DNA of 64,000 nt from DASVRA01 sp036388855 (GTDB lineage: Bacteria > Pseudomonadota > Alphaproteobacteria > Caulobacterales > Caulobacteraceae): contig DASVRA010000036.1 of NCBI GenBank assembly GCA_036388855.1, forward strand, positions 57,790-121,789. Direction: 5' to 3'. Both the position numbers and the translations under genes were made by a program. The stretch's first letter is position 1, and the number at the start of each line of letters is the position of its first letter. The notes under the pieces are model-generated. The model ran no database searches. It had not been told where the DNA came from and was given only the letters and a program-made list of their open reading frames with translations. Of this stretch, positions 42,158 to 51,160 are shown piece after piece.

Positions 42158-43720
42158 TCACCAGAACGAGACGTAGAGCGCGGTCAGGATCAGGATCACG
42201 CCAAGCGCGGCGACGTTGAACACCATGGGCGTGCGGTAGCTGACGTCGCCGGTGACGATCTGGTTCACCTCCCGGGCCTTAGCCGGACGCAGGAGCGAGA
42301 TCAGCACCGCCAGCGCCAGGGCGACGGCGAAGACCATCAGCATCCGGTTCAGGAAGGGGATGTCGGGGAACATCAGCTTGATCGCGAGCGAGAAGACGAA
42401 CGAGCCAACAGCGGCGGCGATAGCCCCCTCTTCGGTGGCGCGTTTCCAGAACAGGCCCAGCATGAAGATCACCACGATGCCGGGGGTGAAGAAGCCGGTG
42501 TATTCCTGGATGTACTGGAACGCCTGATCGAAGCTGCCGAGCAGCGGGCGCGCGGTCAGGATGGCGAGGATGATCGCCACGACGGCTGTGATCCGGCCGA
42601 CCAGCACCAGGCGGCGCTCGTCCTTCTTGCCGCCGAACTTGTTGTAGATGTCCAGCGTGAAGATGGTCGCCACCGAATTGATCTTCGAGGCGGTGGACGC
42701 GATGATCGCCGCCACCAGGGCGGCGAACACCAGGCCCAGGATGCCGGTCGGCAGCATCCGCATCATGGTCGGATAGGCGTCGTCGGGCCGCGCCAGGTTA
42801 GGCGCCAACATCACCGCGGCGATGCCCGGAACCACGATGATCAGCGGCATCAGCAGCTTCAGGTAGGCGGCGAAGATCACGCCCTTCTGCGCCTCGGCGA
42901 TGTTCTTGGCCGCCAGCGCGCGCTGGATGATGTACTGGTTGAAGCCCCAGTAGCTGAGGTTGGCGATCCACATGCCGCCGATCAGCACGCTGATCCCCGG
43001 CAGGTCTTTGTAGAAGGGATTGTCGGGCGAGAGGATCATGTCGAAGTGGTCGGGCGCCCGCGCCATCAGGGTGGTGAACCCGTTGACGATATTGCCGCCG
43101 CCGATCTGGCTCAGCGTCAGGCCCGAGACCATCAGCCCGCCCATCACCAGCAAGGTGACCTGGACAATGTCGGTGAGCGCCACCGCCTTCAGCCCGCCGC
43201 GGAGCTGGTAGACCAGGGCGAACAGGCCCAACCCGATCAGGGCGATGTTCTGATCGACGCCGGTGACGGTGGTCACCGCGATTGAGCCCAACCAGATGAT
43301 CGAGGTCAGGTTCACGAAGATGTAGAGCGCCAGCCAGAACACCGCCATGATGGTGCGGATGCGCGGCCCGTACCGGTTCTCCAGGAACTGCGGCATGGTG
43401 ACGATGCCGTTGCGCAGAAAGATCGGCAGGAACCACTTGCCGACGATCAAGAGCGTCAGCGCCGCCATCCACTCGTAGGAGGCGATCGCCAGGCCGATGG
43501 CGTAACCCGAGCCGGACATGCCGACGATCTGCTCGGCCGAGATGTTGGCCGCGATCAGCGAGGCGCCGATGGCCCACCAGGGCAGGGACTTGGAGGCGAG
43601 GAAGTAGTCGGTGCTGTCCTTCTGGTGGCCCTTCTTGTCGCGCGAGACCCACTGAGCGAGGCCGAAGATGGCGATGGCGTAGATGATCACCACGGCCAGA
43701 TCGATTGGCGCCAGTCGCAT
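42158..43720 (-). CDS. Sodium/solute symporter (SSS family), probable sugar transporter
   Basis: 520 residues with about 14 membrane helices. Start ATG preceded by GGGGGG. Family features: an N-terminal helix with YAIAIFGLAQWVSRDKKGHQ, LPWWAIGASLIAANISAEQIVG around residue 55 (in parts: LPWWAIGASLIAAN, ISAEQIVGMSGSG), a sodium-site helix pattern at STASKINSVATIFTLDIY (about 345) and EEGAIAAAVGSFVF. SSS members of this type, near SglT, carry monosaccharides with sodium. Divergent from the GntR regulator, with the shared operator motif in between. Confidence 0.9.
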   Translation of the reverse strand: MRLAPIDLAVVIIYAIAIFGLAQWVSRDKKGHQKDSTDYFLASKSLPWWAIGASLIAANISAEQIVGMSGSGYAIGLAIASYEWMAALTLLIVGKWFLPIFLRNGIVTMPQFLENRYGPRIRTIMAVFWLALYIFVNLTSIIWLGSIAVTTVTGVDQNIALIGLGLFALVYQLRGGLKAVALTDIVQVTLLVMGGLMVSGLTLSQIGGGNIVNGFTTLMARAPDHFDMILSPDNPFYKDLPGISVLIGGMWIANLSYWGFNQYIIQRALAAKNIAEAQKGVIFAAYLKLLMPLIIVVPGIAAVMLAPNLARPDDAYPTMMRMLPTGILGLVFAALVAAIIASTASKINSVATIFTLDIYNKFGGKKDERRLVLVGRITAVVAIILAILTARPLLGSFDQAFQYIQEYTGFFTPGIVVIFMLGLFWKRATEEGAIAAAVGSFVFSLAIKLMFPDIPFLNRMLMVFAVALALAVLISLLRPAKAREVNQIVTGDVSYRTPMVFNVAALGVILILTALYVSFW

Positions 43721-43801
43721 GTCCCCCCCTTGGGCTTAGGCCCGGCCGCGATCGCGGCTCGTTGACCGCCATCTCCTGTGGGAGGGCGGGCGCGGCTCAC
43801 T

Positions 43802-43815
43802 ATTTATAAGACAAT
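43802..43815 (-). promoter_or_regulatory. Candidate GntR/FadR-type operator between symporter and regulator genes
   Basis: On the minus strand ATTGTCTTATAAAT. It differs at one position from the site at 49996-50009 and at three from that at 47491-47504. It lies in the 149-base gap between the divergent symporter and regulator genes. Confidence 0.55.
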
Positions 43816-43869
43816 TCCCGCTGTCCAGCTTTTGTCGCGAAGTGGCGAGAGCTTGCAGCGGTCAAGCTC

Positions 43870-44640
43870 ATGGTTGATCGTCCATCCGTGGCGCACGACA
43901 AGACGACAGAGGGCGCGGACACAGAGCGGCGCCGCGGCGGGCTCGGCCGCAACCTGACCTATGGCCTGCTGGACGAGGTCGGGCGCGACATCGTCACCCG
44001 CCGCTATGAGCGCGAGCCCTTCCCGACCGAAGCCGAGCTGGCCAAGCGCCACGGGGTCAGCCGCTCGGTGACGCGCGAGGCGGTGAAGATGCTGACCGCC
44101 AAGGGCCTGCTCAGCGCCCGGCCGCGACAGGGCACCACGGTGCAGCCGGCGAGCTCGTGGAACCTGTTCGACCCCGACGTGCTGCGCTGGCTGCTGGAGC
44201 GCAGCTTCTCGCTCGAGCTGCTGCGCCAGTTCAGCCAGCTGCGCCTCGCCATCGAGCCGGCCGCCGCGGCGCTGGCCGCGCGCGCGGCGGGTGAGGCTGA
44301 GATCGCCAGAATCATGGCCGGCCACGCCCGCATGGCGGCGGCCGAGCGCGGCGCGGGCGACCCGCTCGATGCCGACATCGCCTTCCACATCGCCGTGCTG
44401 GAGGCCTCCGCCAACCCGTTCTACGCCCAGTTCCGCGACGTGGTGGCGACCGCGCTGCGCACCTCCATCCGCTTCACCAACCGGATCAAGGGCCGCAGCG
44501 CCAGCTTGCCCGCGCACGGCGCGGTGCTGGAGGCGATTCAGGCGCGCGAGCCGGAGCGGGCGCACGCGGCCATGGTCGCGATTATCGCGGAGGTGATGAG
44601 CCTGATCGAAAAGGCCGAAGCCGAAGGCTCCGCCAGATAG
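43870..44640 (+). CDS. FadR-type (FCD) GntR family transcriptional regulator
   Basis: 256 residues. Winged-helix DNA-binding domain at about 30-95 with EPFPTEAELAKRHGVSRSVTREAVKML (in parts: PTEAELAKRHGVSRSV, TREAVKMLTAKGLL) and RQGTTVQP; C-terminal FCD ligand domain from about 105, with the metal-binding Asp in DADIAFHIAVLEASANPF and later His residues in LPAHGAVLEAIQA. FCD regulators usually sense sugars or sugar acids. The gene is divergent from the symporter and inside a sugar locus, so it probably controls that locus through the shared 14-bp motif. Confidence 0.88.
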   Translation: MVDRPSVAHDKTTEGADTERRRGGLGRNLTYGLLDEVGRDIVTRRYEREPFPTEAELAKRHGVSRSVTREAVKMLTAKGLLSARPRQGTTVQPASSWNLFDPDVLRWLLERSFSLELLRQFSQLRLAIEPAAAALAARAAGEAEIARIMAGHARMAAAERGAGDPLDADIAFHIAVLEASANPFYAQFRDVVATALRTSIRFTNRIKGRSASLPAHGAVLEAIQAREPERAHAAMVAIIAEVMSLIEKAEAEGSAR

Positions 44641-44644
44641 CGAA

Positions 44645-44670
44645 AGGGGCGGCTGTCGCCAGCCGCCCCT
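44645..44670. terminator. Terminator hairpin between convergent GntR and TonB receptor genes
   Basis: AGGGGCGGCT (44645-44654) and AGCCGCCCCT (44661-44670) form a perfect 10-base stem with a six-base loop, in the 53-base gap between two convergent genes. No T-run follows, so it may act with other factors. Confidence 0.7.
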
Positions 44671-44693
44671 CACGCCCCCCCAGGTAGCCCCAA

Positions 44694-47387
44694 TTACATC
44701 CGGAAGCGGATGCCAAAGGCGTAGATGGTTTCCTCGTAGCGCACGTCGCGCGGGTAGATGCCCGCCTCGCCGTAGCGGCCGAAGTTGCGGAACGGATCGC
44801 CCAGGATGTTGGTCGCGTCGAAGGTGAGGGTGACGTTCTCGAACGGCGTGTAGCTGGCCGAGAAGTCCAGACGCGACACGTCGTCGACGAACTCGTTCCC
44901 CGGCGCGCCGATCGCCCGGTATTCGCTGCGGCTGTCCCAGGCGACGCGGGCGCTGACCGGCCCCCGCTCGTACATGGCCACCAGGTTGTAGGAGAAGTTC
45001 GAGATGCCGGGCAGGTCGCCTTCGTTGTCGATGTAGGTGGCGTTCGCCTGGACGCCGAAACCCCGCGCCCATTCCGGCAGGAATTCGTAGTCGAAGAAGG
45101 TGCTGAACGACGCCTCCGCCCCTTCGATGGTGGTGCCGTTCAGGTTCACCGGCCGGGTCAGCCGCAGCAGCCCGTAGACCGGATCGTTGATGTCGGTGAC
45201 CTGGTCGACGATGAAGCCCCGGACGTTGCGGCGGAACAGGGTGACGGTGGCCGAGCCCGTGCCCGAGAAGTAGTACTCTATGGATGCGTCGAGGTTGTCG
45301 GACTCAATCGGCAGAAGCTCGATGTTGCCGCCACGGGCGATGCGCCGGCCGCTGGATTCGAACGGATCACGGTCAATGAACAGTCCGGGGTTCAGCTGCT
45401 GGAACGTCGGCCGGGTGCGGGTCTGGTTGGCAGCGAAGCGCAGTTGCAGCGCTTCGCTCAGGCGGACGCGCAGGGTCGCCGCGGGCAGGAAGTCGGTGTA
45501 GCTGGACTCCCTTTCCTCGGGCACCAGCACTTCAAGGCCGTCCTGGAAGGTGCGGGTGGTGCCGGTGATCTGCTCGTTAGTCCGCACGACACGGACGCCG
45601 ACGACACCATCTATGCGCAGCGGCCCGTCGATCTCGTAGCGGAGCTGGCCGTACCCTGCCCAAGCCTTCTCGTTGGCCTCGAAGTGCTGAAGCGGGTTGA
45701 ACGGCGGCGGACCGGCGGCGAAGCCGGCGAGGTCGCGCAACTGGCTAACGTTGTCGCGGATGCTGACCCGGGTCGGGGCGATCCAGGTGCGGAGTTGCTG
45801 AACATCGCTGCCGCGGAACCCGCCGCGGAACACCTCCAGGTCGACCGGGGTCTGGTCGATCGTGAGTCCCAGCGGCTCCTGATAGTTGTAGCGCTCGCCG
45901 TTGTCGAAGCCGGCGTCGCGGTCGGTATAGCGGACGCCGAACTGGAATTCGGGCAGGTAAGCGAGCCCGGTGTCGTATTCGACATCGCCGCGCCACTGGA
46001 TGTCGCTGCCCGTCGCCAGCAGGTGACGGTCGAAGAAGCCCCGATAGATCATGTTCTTCGGGTCGGTGGTGTCGAAGTTGCGGAAGCTGAACTCCACGCC
46101 CCCGTCTTCCTCCGGCACGTCGAAGTTCACGTCGACGATGGGGTTGGTCCGGAAAGCGTAGTCGTAGCTGAGGACTGTCAGGTCGAACTGGGTGTCGGTG
46201 TGGGCCAGGTCGGTGGAGAACTTCCACGGACCGGCCGTGTAATTCATTCCCGCGGCGATTTGGTAGGTGTCGGTACGGCCGTCCGCGGCGCCGGTGAAGC
46301 CCTCGGGACGCACTGCGCCAGTGGAGGTCAGGCTTTGGACGGTATTGGTGCCTGGCCGCAGCACGATGTTGCTGAACGTGTTGCCGCCAAACAACGGCAC
46401 GAACAGCAGCCGGTCTTCACCGTAGTTGCGAAAGCCCTGGTAGAGGAAGTCGCCGTAGATCTCCAGTTGGTCGTTCGGCCGCCACTGGACCGAGGCGTTG
46501 ACCGACGGACGCACCCGGTTCGCCTGGCCGTAGAAGATGCCCACCGCATCCGGGTAGCGGACGCCGATTAGAGCCGGGTCGGTCACCTGGTCTTCACGCG
46601 CCGCGGCGATGAAGCCGCCGTTGAAGCGGGCGGAGTCGAGGTAGTGGAGCTGGGTCCAGGAGACATTCACCAACGCCCCGATCTCGCCGGCGTGCGCCGT
46701 CTCCCAGCGGTCGCTGACCAGGATGTTCCAGTTGGGGTCCCACTGGCCGGACTGCGTGGCGTAGCTGGCGCGGGCCGAGCCCGAGATCTCGAGGCCCTTG
46801 AAGTCGAAGGGGCGGCGCGAGCGCACGTTCACCAGGCCGGCGATGCTGGGCTCGATCAGGTTGGCGGTGGAGGACTTGTAGACCTCCAGAGCGGCGACGC
46901 CGCCGGCGGGGAAGTCCTGGATGGCGACGGTGCGCACTTCGGCGGTGAAGATGTCGCGGCCGTTGTAGGTGGTGGTGGGGTCGGGGAGGCCACGGACCAG
47001 CACCCGTCCGGCTTCGCCGCCGCCGCGCTCGACCTGGATGCCCGGCAGGCGCGCCAGCGAATCGGAGGCGGTCACGTCCGGCAGCTTGCCGATGTCCTCG
47101 GCCACGACCGCGTCGACGATCTGGTCGGAGTTGCGCCGGATGGCGACGGTCGACTGCATGCTGCGGCGCAGGCCGGTGACGACCAGCGCCTCGACCTCAG
47201 TGTCTCCCGGTTCGCTGGAAGCGCCGGCAACGTCGGGCTGGGCGGTGGTGCTCGTCGAACTCGGAGATTCCTGGGCCGTCTGCGGGGCGGCGTCGGCGGT
47301 GGCGTTCTGGGCCCAGACCGGCGAGCCCGCCGCCAGCAGCACCGCGGCCGACGCGGAACACAGCGCGAGCGTCTTGTTGATGGACAT
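44694..47387 (-). CDS. TonB-dependent outer-membrane receptor for a carbohydrate
   Basis: 897 residues. Signal peptide ending SPVWAQ near residue 27; a Ser/Thr/Gln-rich stretch and a TonB-box-like DTEVEALVVTGLRRS; plug domain at about 75-185 (ADSLARLPGIQVERGG-type; here SDSLARLPGIQVER, VLVRGLPD, YKSSTANLIEPSIAGLVNVRSRRPFDF in parts); beta-barrel to the end, finishing in FGIRFRM. The closing residue is Met instead of the more usual Phe. Context places it as the importer of oligosaccharides from a plant or microbial glycan. Its upstream region holds the operator motif. Confidence 0.93.
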   Translation of the reverse strand: MSINKTLALCSASAAVLLAAGSPVWAQNATADAAPQTAQESPSSTSTTAQPDVAGASSEPGDTEVEALVVTGLRRSMQSTVAIRRNSDQIVDAVVAEDIGKLPDVTASDSLARLPGIQVERGGGEAGRVLVRGLPDPTTTYNGRDIFTAEVRTVAIQDFPAGGVAALEVYKSSTANLIEPSIAGLVNVRSRRPFDFKGLEISGSARASYATQSGQWDPNWNILVSDRWETAHAGEIGALVNVSWTQLHYLDSARFNGGFIAAAREDQVTDPALIGVRYPDAVGIFYGQANRVRPSVNASVQWRPNDQLEIYGDFLYQGFRNYGEDRLLFVPLFGGNTFSNIVLRPGTNTVQSLTSTGAVRPEGFTGAADGRTDTYQIAAGMNYTAGPWKFSTDLAHTDTQFDLTVLSYDYAFRTNPIVDVNFDVPEEDGGVEFSFRNFDTTDPKNMIYRGFFDRHLLATGSDIQWRGDVEYDTGLAYLPEFQFGVRYTDRDAGFDNGERYNYQEPLGLTIDQTPVDLEVFRGGFRGSDVQQLRTWIAPTRVSIRDNVSQLRDLAGFAAGPPPFNPLQHFEANEKAWAGYGQLRYEIDGPLRIDGVVGVRVVRTNEQITGTTRTFQDGLEVLVPEERESSYTDFLPAATLRVRLSEALQLRFAANQTRTRPTFQQLNPGLFIDRDPFESSGRRIARGGNIELLPIESDNLDASIEYYFSGTGSATVTLFRRNVRGFIVDQVTDINDPVYGLLRLTRPVNLNGTTIEGAEASFSTFFDYEFLPEWARGFGVQANATYIDNEGDLPGISNFSYNLVAMYERGPVSARVAWDSRSEYRAIGAPGNEFVDDVSRLDFSASYTPFENVTLTFDATNILGDPFRNFGRYGEAGIYPRDVRYEETIYAFGIRFRM

Positions 47388-47490
47388 GGTTTTATCAGCC
47401 TCCCCAGGCGCGAACAGCCAAAGGCCGGTAATATCCGGCCATTCCGGGAGGTTATGCGCGCCGCTTCGGCGCTGACAACCTAATTATCCG

Positions 47491-47504
47491 ATTTATCGGA
47501 CAGT
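47491..47504 (-). promoter_or_regulatory. Candidate operator upstream of the TonB-dependent receptor
   Basis: On the minus strand ACTGTCCGATAAAT, close to the motif at 43802-43815 and 49996-50009. It is embedded in the partial palindrome TCCGATttATCGGA at 47487-47500. It lies about 100 bases upstream of the receptor start, within the 162-base gap between receptor and GH5-like gene. Confidence 0.55.
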
Positions 47505-47549
47505 GTGACTTATGGAGCGCGGTCTAGTCGAAGCCCGCGCCGGCCGTCG

Positions 47550-48761
47550 CTAGCGGGATGTCGCGCCGGCCGCGGCCCCCTTCCAAGCGCCCATCTGGCG
47601 GAAGACCTGCACTTCCCGCTCCCGGTAAGGGCTGCCGTCCGGACGCAGCAGGTCGTGGAACCAGACGGTGGGCGGACGGCTGACGTACGGCCGCTCCCAA
47701 CTGTCCCACGGGAAGATGGTCTGGGTGTCGCCGGCGACGAATCCCCAGTTGACCATGCCGATGTTCTCGCGCCGGGCGATGGGCAGGATCGTATCGACCG
47801 TGGAGCCGTTCCCCCGGGCCATCCATTCGGTGCAGATGATCGGCCGGCCATAAAGGCGCAGCTGGCGGATGCGCGCCTCGAAACTCTCCGGCCAGTCGTA
47901 GTTGTGGAAGGTGATGATGTCCGACTGCTCGACCTGGATGCGCTGGATCTCGTTCAGCGACCTCGAGTTCGGTGACCAGTCCTCCCCGATCCACAGGCCG
48001 CTGGTCAGCGGTTGGACCGGCCGTTGCGAGCGGGCCCAGGCGAAGGCCTGGGGCAGTAGCTCGGCGATCCGCCGCTTCTCGCCGGCCAGCTGCTCCGGCT
48101 CGTAGGCGCCGCCGCCGTCGTTGTCGGGCTCGTTCCAGATGTCCCAGGCCAGCACGCGCGGATCCTTGGCGAAGGCGCCGACCACGCCCTGCACATAGGC
48201 GCGGAAGTGCGCGTCGTTCCGTGACTCGAGGAGGTCGCGCCGCCCCGGCGTCTGCACCCAGCCGGAGTTGTGGACGCCGAACACCGGCTGGCGCTGGGGC
48301 CCCAGCTGCGGGTCCGGGTCCCAGCAGCTGTCGAACAACACGAAGATGGTGCGGATGCCGTGCTTCTCGGCGATGTCGAGGTACTGGTCGAGGCGCCGCT
48401 TGAAGCCCTGCGGGTCCTGCTTCCACAGGAGGTCGTGCAGGTAGACCCGCATGACGTTCATGCCGAACACCTGCTTGGCCCAGCCGAGCTCGCGGTCGAT
48501 GGTGGCGGGGTCGAAGGTTTCGGCCTGGAACATCTCCAGCTGGTTGATCGCCGTGGACGGCTGGAAGTTAGCGCCCACCAGCCATGGCTGGCCGGCATAC
48601 CAGGCGTTGGCCGCCTCCGCCGACCAGCGCTGGCCGGCCTGGGGTTGCGCCTGAACCCGGGCGGGGGAGCTCTGCGGTCTGGCCTGGGCGAGCGTCACGG
48701 CCGGCGCGGCGAGCATGAGGCTCGCGCCCGCGGCCAGCCACAGGAATGAGCGCTTGTTCAT
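47550..48761 (-). CDS. GH5-like (cellulase-fold) glycoside hydrolase, secreted
   Basis: 403 residues with GGAGG five bases before ATG. Signal peptide ending VTLAQA near residue 26. TIM-barrel motifs: GMNVMRVYLHDLLW (about 98), HGIRTIFVLFDSCWDPD (about 130), LAWDIWNEPDNDGGG with the acid Glu (about 200) and IICTEWMARGNG with the nucleophile Glu (about 312). This fits clan GH-A, GH5 or a close family; the exact linkage cannot be read. It is in one operon with galM (33-base gap) ahead of the TonB receptor. Confidence 0.82.
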   Translation of the reverse strand: MNKRSFLWLAAGASLMLAAPAVTLAQARPQSSPARVQAQPQAGQRWSAEAANAWYAGQPWLVGANFQPSTAINQLEMFQAETFDPATIDRELGWAKQVFGMNVMRVYLHDLLWKQDPQGFKRRLDQYLDIAEKHGIRTIFVLFDSCWDPDPQLGPQRQPVFGVHNSGWVQTPGRRDLLESRNDAHFRAYVQGVVGAFAKDPRVLAWDIWNEPDNDGGGAYEPEQLAGEKRRIAELLPQAFAWARSQRPVQPLTSGLWIGEDWSPNSRSLNEIQRIQVEQSDIITFHNYDWPESFEARIRQLRLYGRPIICTEWMARGNGSTVDTILPIARRENIGMVNWGFVAGDTQTIFPWDSWERPYVSRPPTVWFHDLLRPDGSPYREREVQVFRQMGAWKGAAAGATSR

Positions 48762-48794
48762 GGGACCTCCGGGGCGTGAGCCCTGATGCGGCGC

Positions 48795-49940
48795 CTAGCG
48801 CGCCGGGGCGGTGGACAGGCGGAAGACGATCAGGTTGCGGTAGGTCTGGCCCGGGTTCAGCCGCACCGAGCCGAACTCCGGCTGGTTGGGCGTGTCGGGG
48901 AACATCTGCGGCTCCAGCACGATGGCGTCGCCCTGGCGGTAGAGGCGCCCGGCCTTGCCGATTACCGTGCCGTCCAGGAAGTTGCCCGAGTAGAACTGGA
49001 TGCCCGGCTGGGCGGAGAGCACCTCCAGCACCCGCCCCGAGTCGGGATCCTCCACCCGCGCCATCAGCCTGGGCTGGGGGGCTTCGCGGCGGCTGACCAC
49101 CCAATTGTGGTCGTAGCCGCGCCCGAAGACGATCTGCTGGTCGCTGGCGTCGCGGACGCGATCGCCGATGACGGTGGGCCGGCGGAAGTCGAACACCGTG
49201 CCCTGGACCCGCCGGAACTCGCCGGTCGGGATCAGGTTCTCGTCGACAGGTGTGTAGTGCCCGGCGGGCAGCGTCAGGACGTGGCCCATCACCCCGGCGG
49301 AGGAGCCTTCGCCGCCCAGGTTCCAGTAGGTATGGTTGGAGAGGTTCACCACGGTCGGACGGTCCGTGGTGGCGCGGTAGTCCACCGACAGCTCGTTGCG
49401 CTCGTTCAGCGCATAGGTGGCGGTGACCTCCAGCTGGCCGGGATACCCCTGGTCCATGTGCGGGCTGGTGTAGCCGAGGGTGACGCTGGCGGCGGGGCCG
49501 CGCTTCACGTCCAGCACCCGCCAGACCACCTTGTCGAAGCCCTTGGTCCCGCCGTGCAGCGCGTTGGGACCGTTGTTCACCGGGGTCTGGTAGGTCTTGC
49601 CGTCCAGGGTGAAGCGGCCGCGCGCGATGCGATTGGCGACCCGGCCGACGGTGGAGCCGAAGTATTCCGGCTTCTTCAGATAGCCTTCGATCGTGGGGTA
49701 GCCCAGCACCACGTCGGCGGGCCGCCCGGCGCGGTCGGGCGCGGTCAGCGACTGCACCGAGGCGCCGAGCGTGATGATCCGCGCCGTCACCCCGCGGCCG
49801 TTGCTAAGGGTGATGGCCTCGACCCTCTGCCCCTCGGTCGTGCGGCCGAACGGGGAACGTGTGGCGTCCGCCGCTTGCGAGGCCATGGGCAGGCTCAGCG
49901 CCGCCGCGGCCAGACCGGCCGCCAGAACCTTGATGTCCAC
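48795..49940 (-). CDS. galM: Aldose 1-epimerase (secreted)
   Basis: 381 residues from a GTG at 49940 preceded by GGGAGAAGC. Signal peptide AAGLAAAALSLPMASQA, cleaved near residue 22. Motifs: TLGASVQSLTAPDRAGRPADVVLGY (in parts: IITLGASVQSL, DVVLGYPTIEGYL), GRVANRIARGRFTLDG (substrate Arg), NNGPNALHGGTKGFDKVVW (catalytic His, about 135), LSNHTYWNLGGEG (catalytic His, about 200) and EPQMFPDTPNQPEF with the catalytic Glu region. It interconverts anomers of hexoses or pentoses, here probably in the periplasm before uptake and oxidation. Confidence 0.92.
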   Translation of the reverse strand: MDIKVLAAGLAAAALSLPMASQAADATRSPFGRTTEGQRVEAITLSNGRGVTARIITLGASVQSLTAPDRAGRPADVVLGYPTIEGYLKKPEYFGSTVGRVANRIARGRFTLDGKTYQTPVNNGPNALHGGTKGFDKVVWRVLDVKRGPAASVTLGYTSPHMDQGYPGQLEVTATYALNERNELSVDYRATTDRPTVVNLSNHTYWNLGGEGSSAGVMGHVLTLPAGHYTPVDENLIPTGEFRRVQGTVFDFRRPTVIGDRVRDASDQQIVFGRGYDHNWVVSRREAPQPRLMARVEDPDSGRVLEVLSAQPGIQFYSGNFLDGTVIGKAGRLYRQGDAIVLEPQMFPDTPNQPEFGSVRLNPGQTYRNLIVFRLSTAPAR

Positions 49941-49995
49941 CGACGCTTCTCCCTGGTTCCCATTCGAGCCGTCCGCTTGCCCGCGATAAGGCGAT

Positions 49996-50009
49996 ATTGT
50001 CTGATAAAT
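49996..50009 (+). promoter_or_regulatory. Candidate operator in the divergent galM/GH43 promoter
   Basis: ATTGTCTGATAAAT, the best-formed of three copies of a 14-bp motif in the sugar locus, in the 97-base gap between divergent galM and GH43. It includes an ATG at 50008 that would be an alternative GH43 start; that start is rejected because the motif and the better ribosome site at 50038 argue against it. Confidence 0.58.
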
Positions 50010-50037
50010 GCAAGCCGCCGCGAAGGGGAGTAGGCCG

Positions 50038-51141
50038 ATGCCGTTGCGGATCCTGCGTTTGGCGGCCGCCGCGGTTGCGGCGCTGTCGCTGTTCGCCTGC
50101 GCGAGCGCCGATCAGCAGGCTGCCTCGGCGCCGGAGGCGGTTACCGTCGGCCGCGCCCGCAACCCCGTCTTCCCGGCCGCCGACCCGCACCTGGCGGTCG
50201 CCCAAGGCCGCTGGTGGATCTACGCCACCACGCCCGACGCCGCGGGGCGGCCGAGCTGGGCGCGGCTCTACGCCCACGCTTCCGATGACCTCACCCGCTG
50301 GACCCGCATCGGCCCGATCTTCAGCTTCCAGGGCGTGCGCTGGATCGGCGACGACGACGTCCGCCGGCACTACCTCTGGGCCCCGGCGCTGGCGGAGGCG
50401 AACGGGCGGTTCTACCTGTACTATTCGGTCGGCCCCCAGAACCCCACGCCCAGCCGCATCGGGGTGGCCGTGGCCGACACGCCCGAGGGGCCGTTCACCG
50501 ACACCGGCAAGCCGTTGCTCACCGGCGTCACCGGCGTGGGCGAATGGGAGGCCATCGATCCGATGGTGTTCACCGATCCCAGGACCGGGATCGCTTACCT
50601 CTACGCGGGCGGCAGCGCGGGCTCCAAGCTGCACGTGTTCGAGCTCGAGCCGACGATGACCGCCGTGCGGCGGGAAGTCCGGGTCGAGCAGCCGCCGAAC
50701 TTCACCGAAGGGCCGTTCATGCATGAGCGGAACGGCGTCTACTACCTCTCCTACAGCCACGGCCGCTGGTACGACGCCAGCTACTCCGCCCACTACGCCA
50801 CGGCGCCTTCGCCGGTCGGCCCGTGGGCTTATCGCGGCGTGCTGCTGCGGAGCGACGAGCGCCACAGGGGACCCGGCCACCACTCGATCGCCCGCAATCC
50901 CGCGACCGGCGAATGGTTCATCGCTTACCATCGCTGGGAGGCGGCGGGCCGGCGCACCTTCCAGGGCGATCGCCAGGTGGCGGTGCAGCGGCTGACCTAC
51001 AATCCCGACGGCACGATCGCTCCGGTCCAGATGGACGACGCGCCGCCGCCGAGTTCCCCGCTGGCGGCGCAGTCCAAGGCTGCCGCTATCGCCGGTTCAT
51101 CCCTCCCCGGCGGCACGCTGGAGCCCGCTTCCGCGCGTTAG
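50038..51141 (+). CDS. GH43-type arabinanase/arabinofuranosidase-like lipoprotein
   Basis: ATG at 50038 preceded by AAGGGGAGTAGG gives 367 residues. N-terminal signal with LSLFAC lipobox-like site (Cys about 20), so probably a lipoprotein. Five-bladed propeller catalytic residues: ARNPVFPAADPHLAV (Asp, about 45), WEAIDPMVFTDP (Asp, about 175) and NFTEGPFMHERNG (Glu, about 225). GH43 enzymes cleave arabinan or xylan chains and side groups. Divergent from galM. Together with the dehydrogenase it points to arabinose-containing glycans; xylan is an alternative. Confidence 0.88.
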   Translation: MPLRILRLAAAAVAALSLFACASADQQAASAPEAVTVGRARNPVFPAADPHLAVAQGRWWIYATTPDAAGRPSWARLYAHASDDLTRWTRIGPIFSFQGVRWIGDDDVRRHYLWAPALAEANGRFYLYYSVGPQNPTPSRIGVAVADTPEGPFTDTGKPLLTGVTGVGEWEAIDPMVFTDPRTGIAYLYAGGSAGSKLHVFELEPTMTAVRREVRVEQPPNFTEGPFMHERNGVYYLSYSHGRWYDASYSAHYATAPSPVGPWAYRGVLLRSDERHRGPGHHSIARNPATGEWFIAYHRWEAAGRRTFQGDRQVAVQRLTYNPDGTIAPVQMDDAPPPSSPLAAQSKAAAIAGSSLPGGTLEPASAR

Positions 51142-51160
51142 TCCCTTCGCCGGCCGGGGG

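Noticed and set aside
50008..50037. ATG at 50008 as GH43 start
   Set aside because: It overlaps the shared operator-like motif and lacks a ribosome site; ATG 50038 has one and begins a signal peptide.
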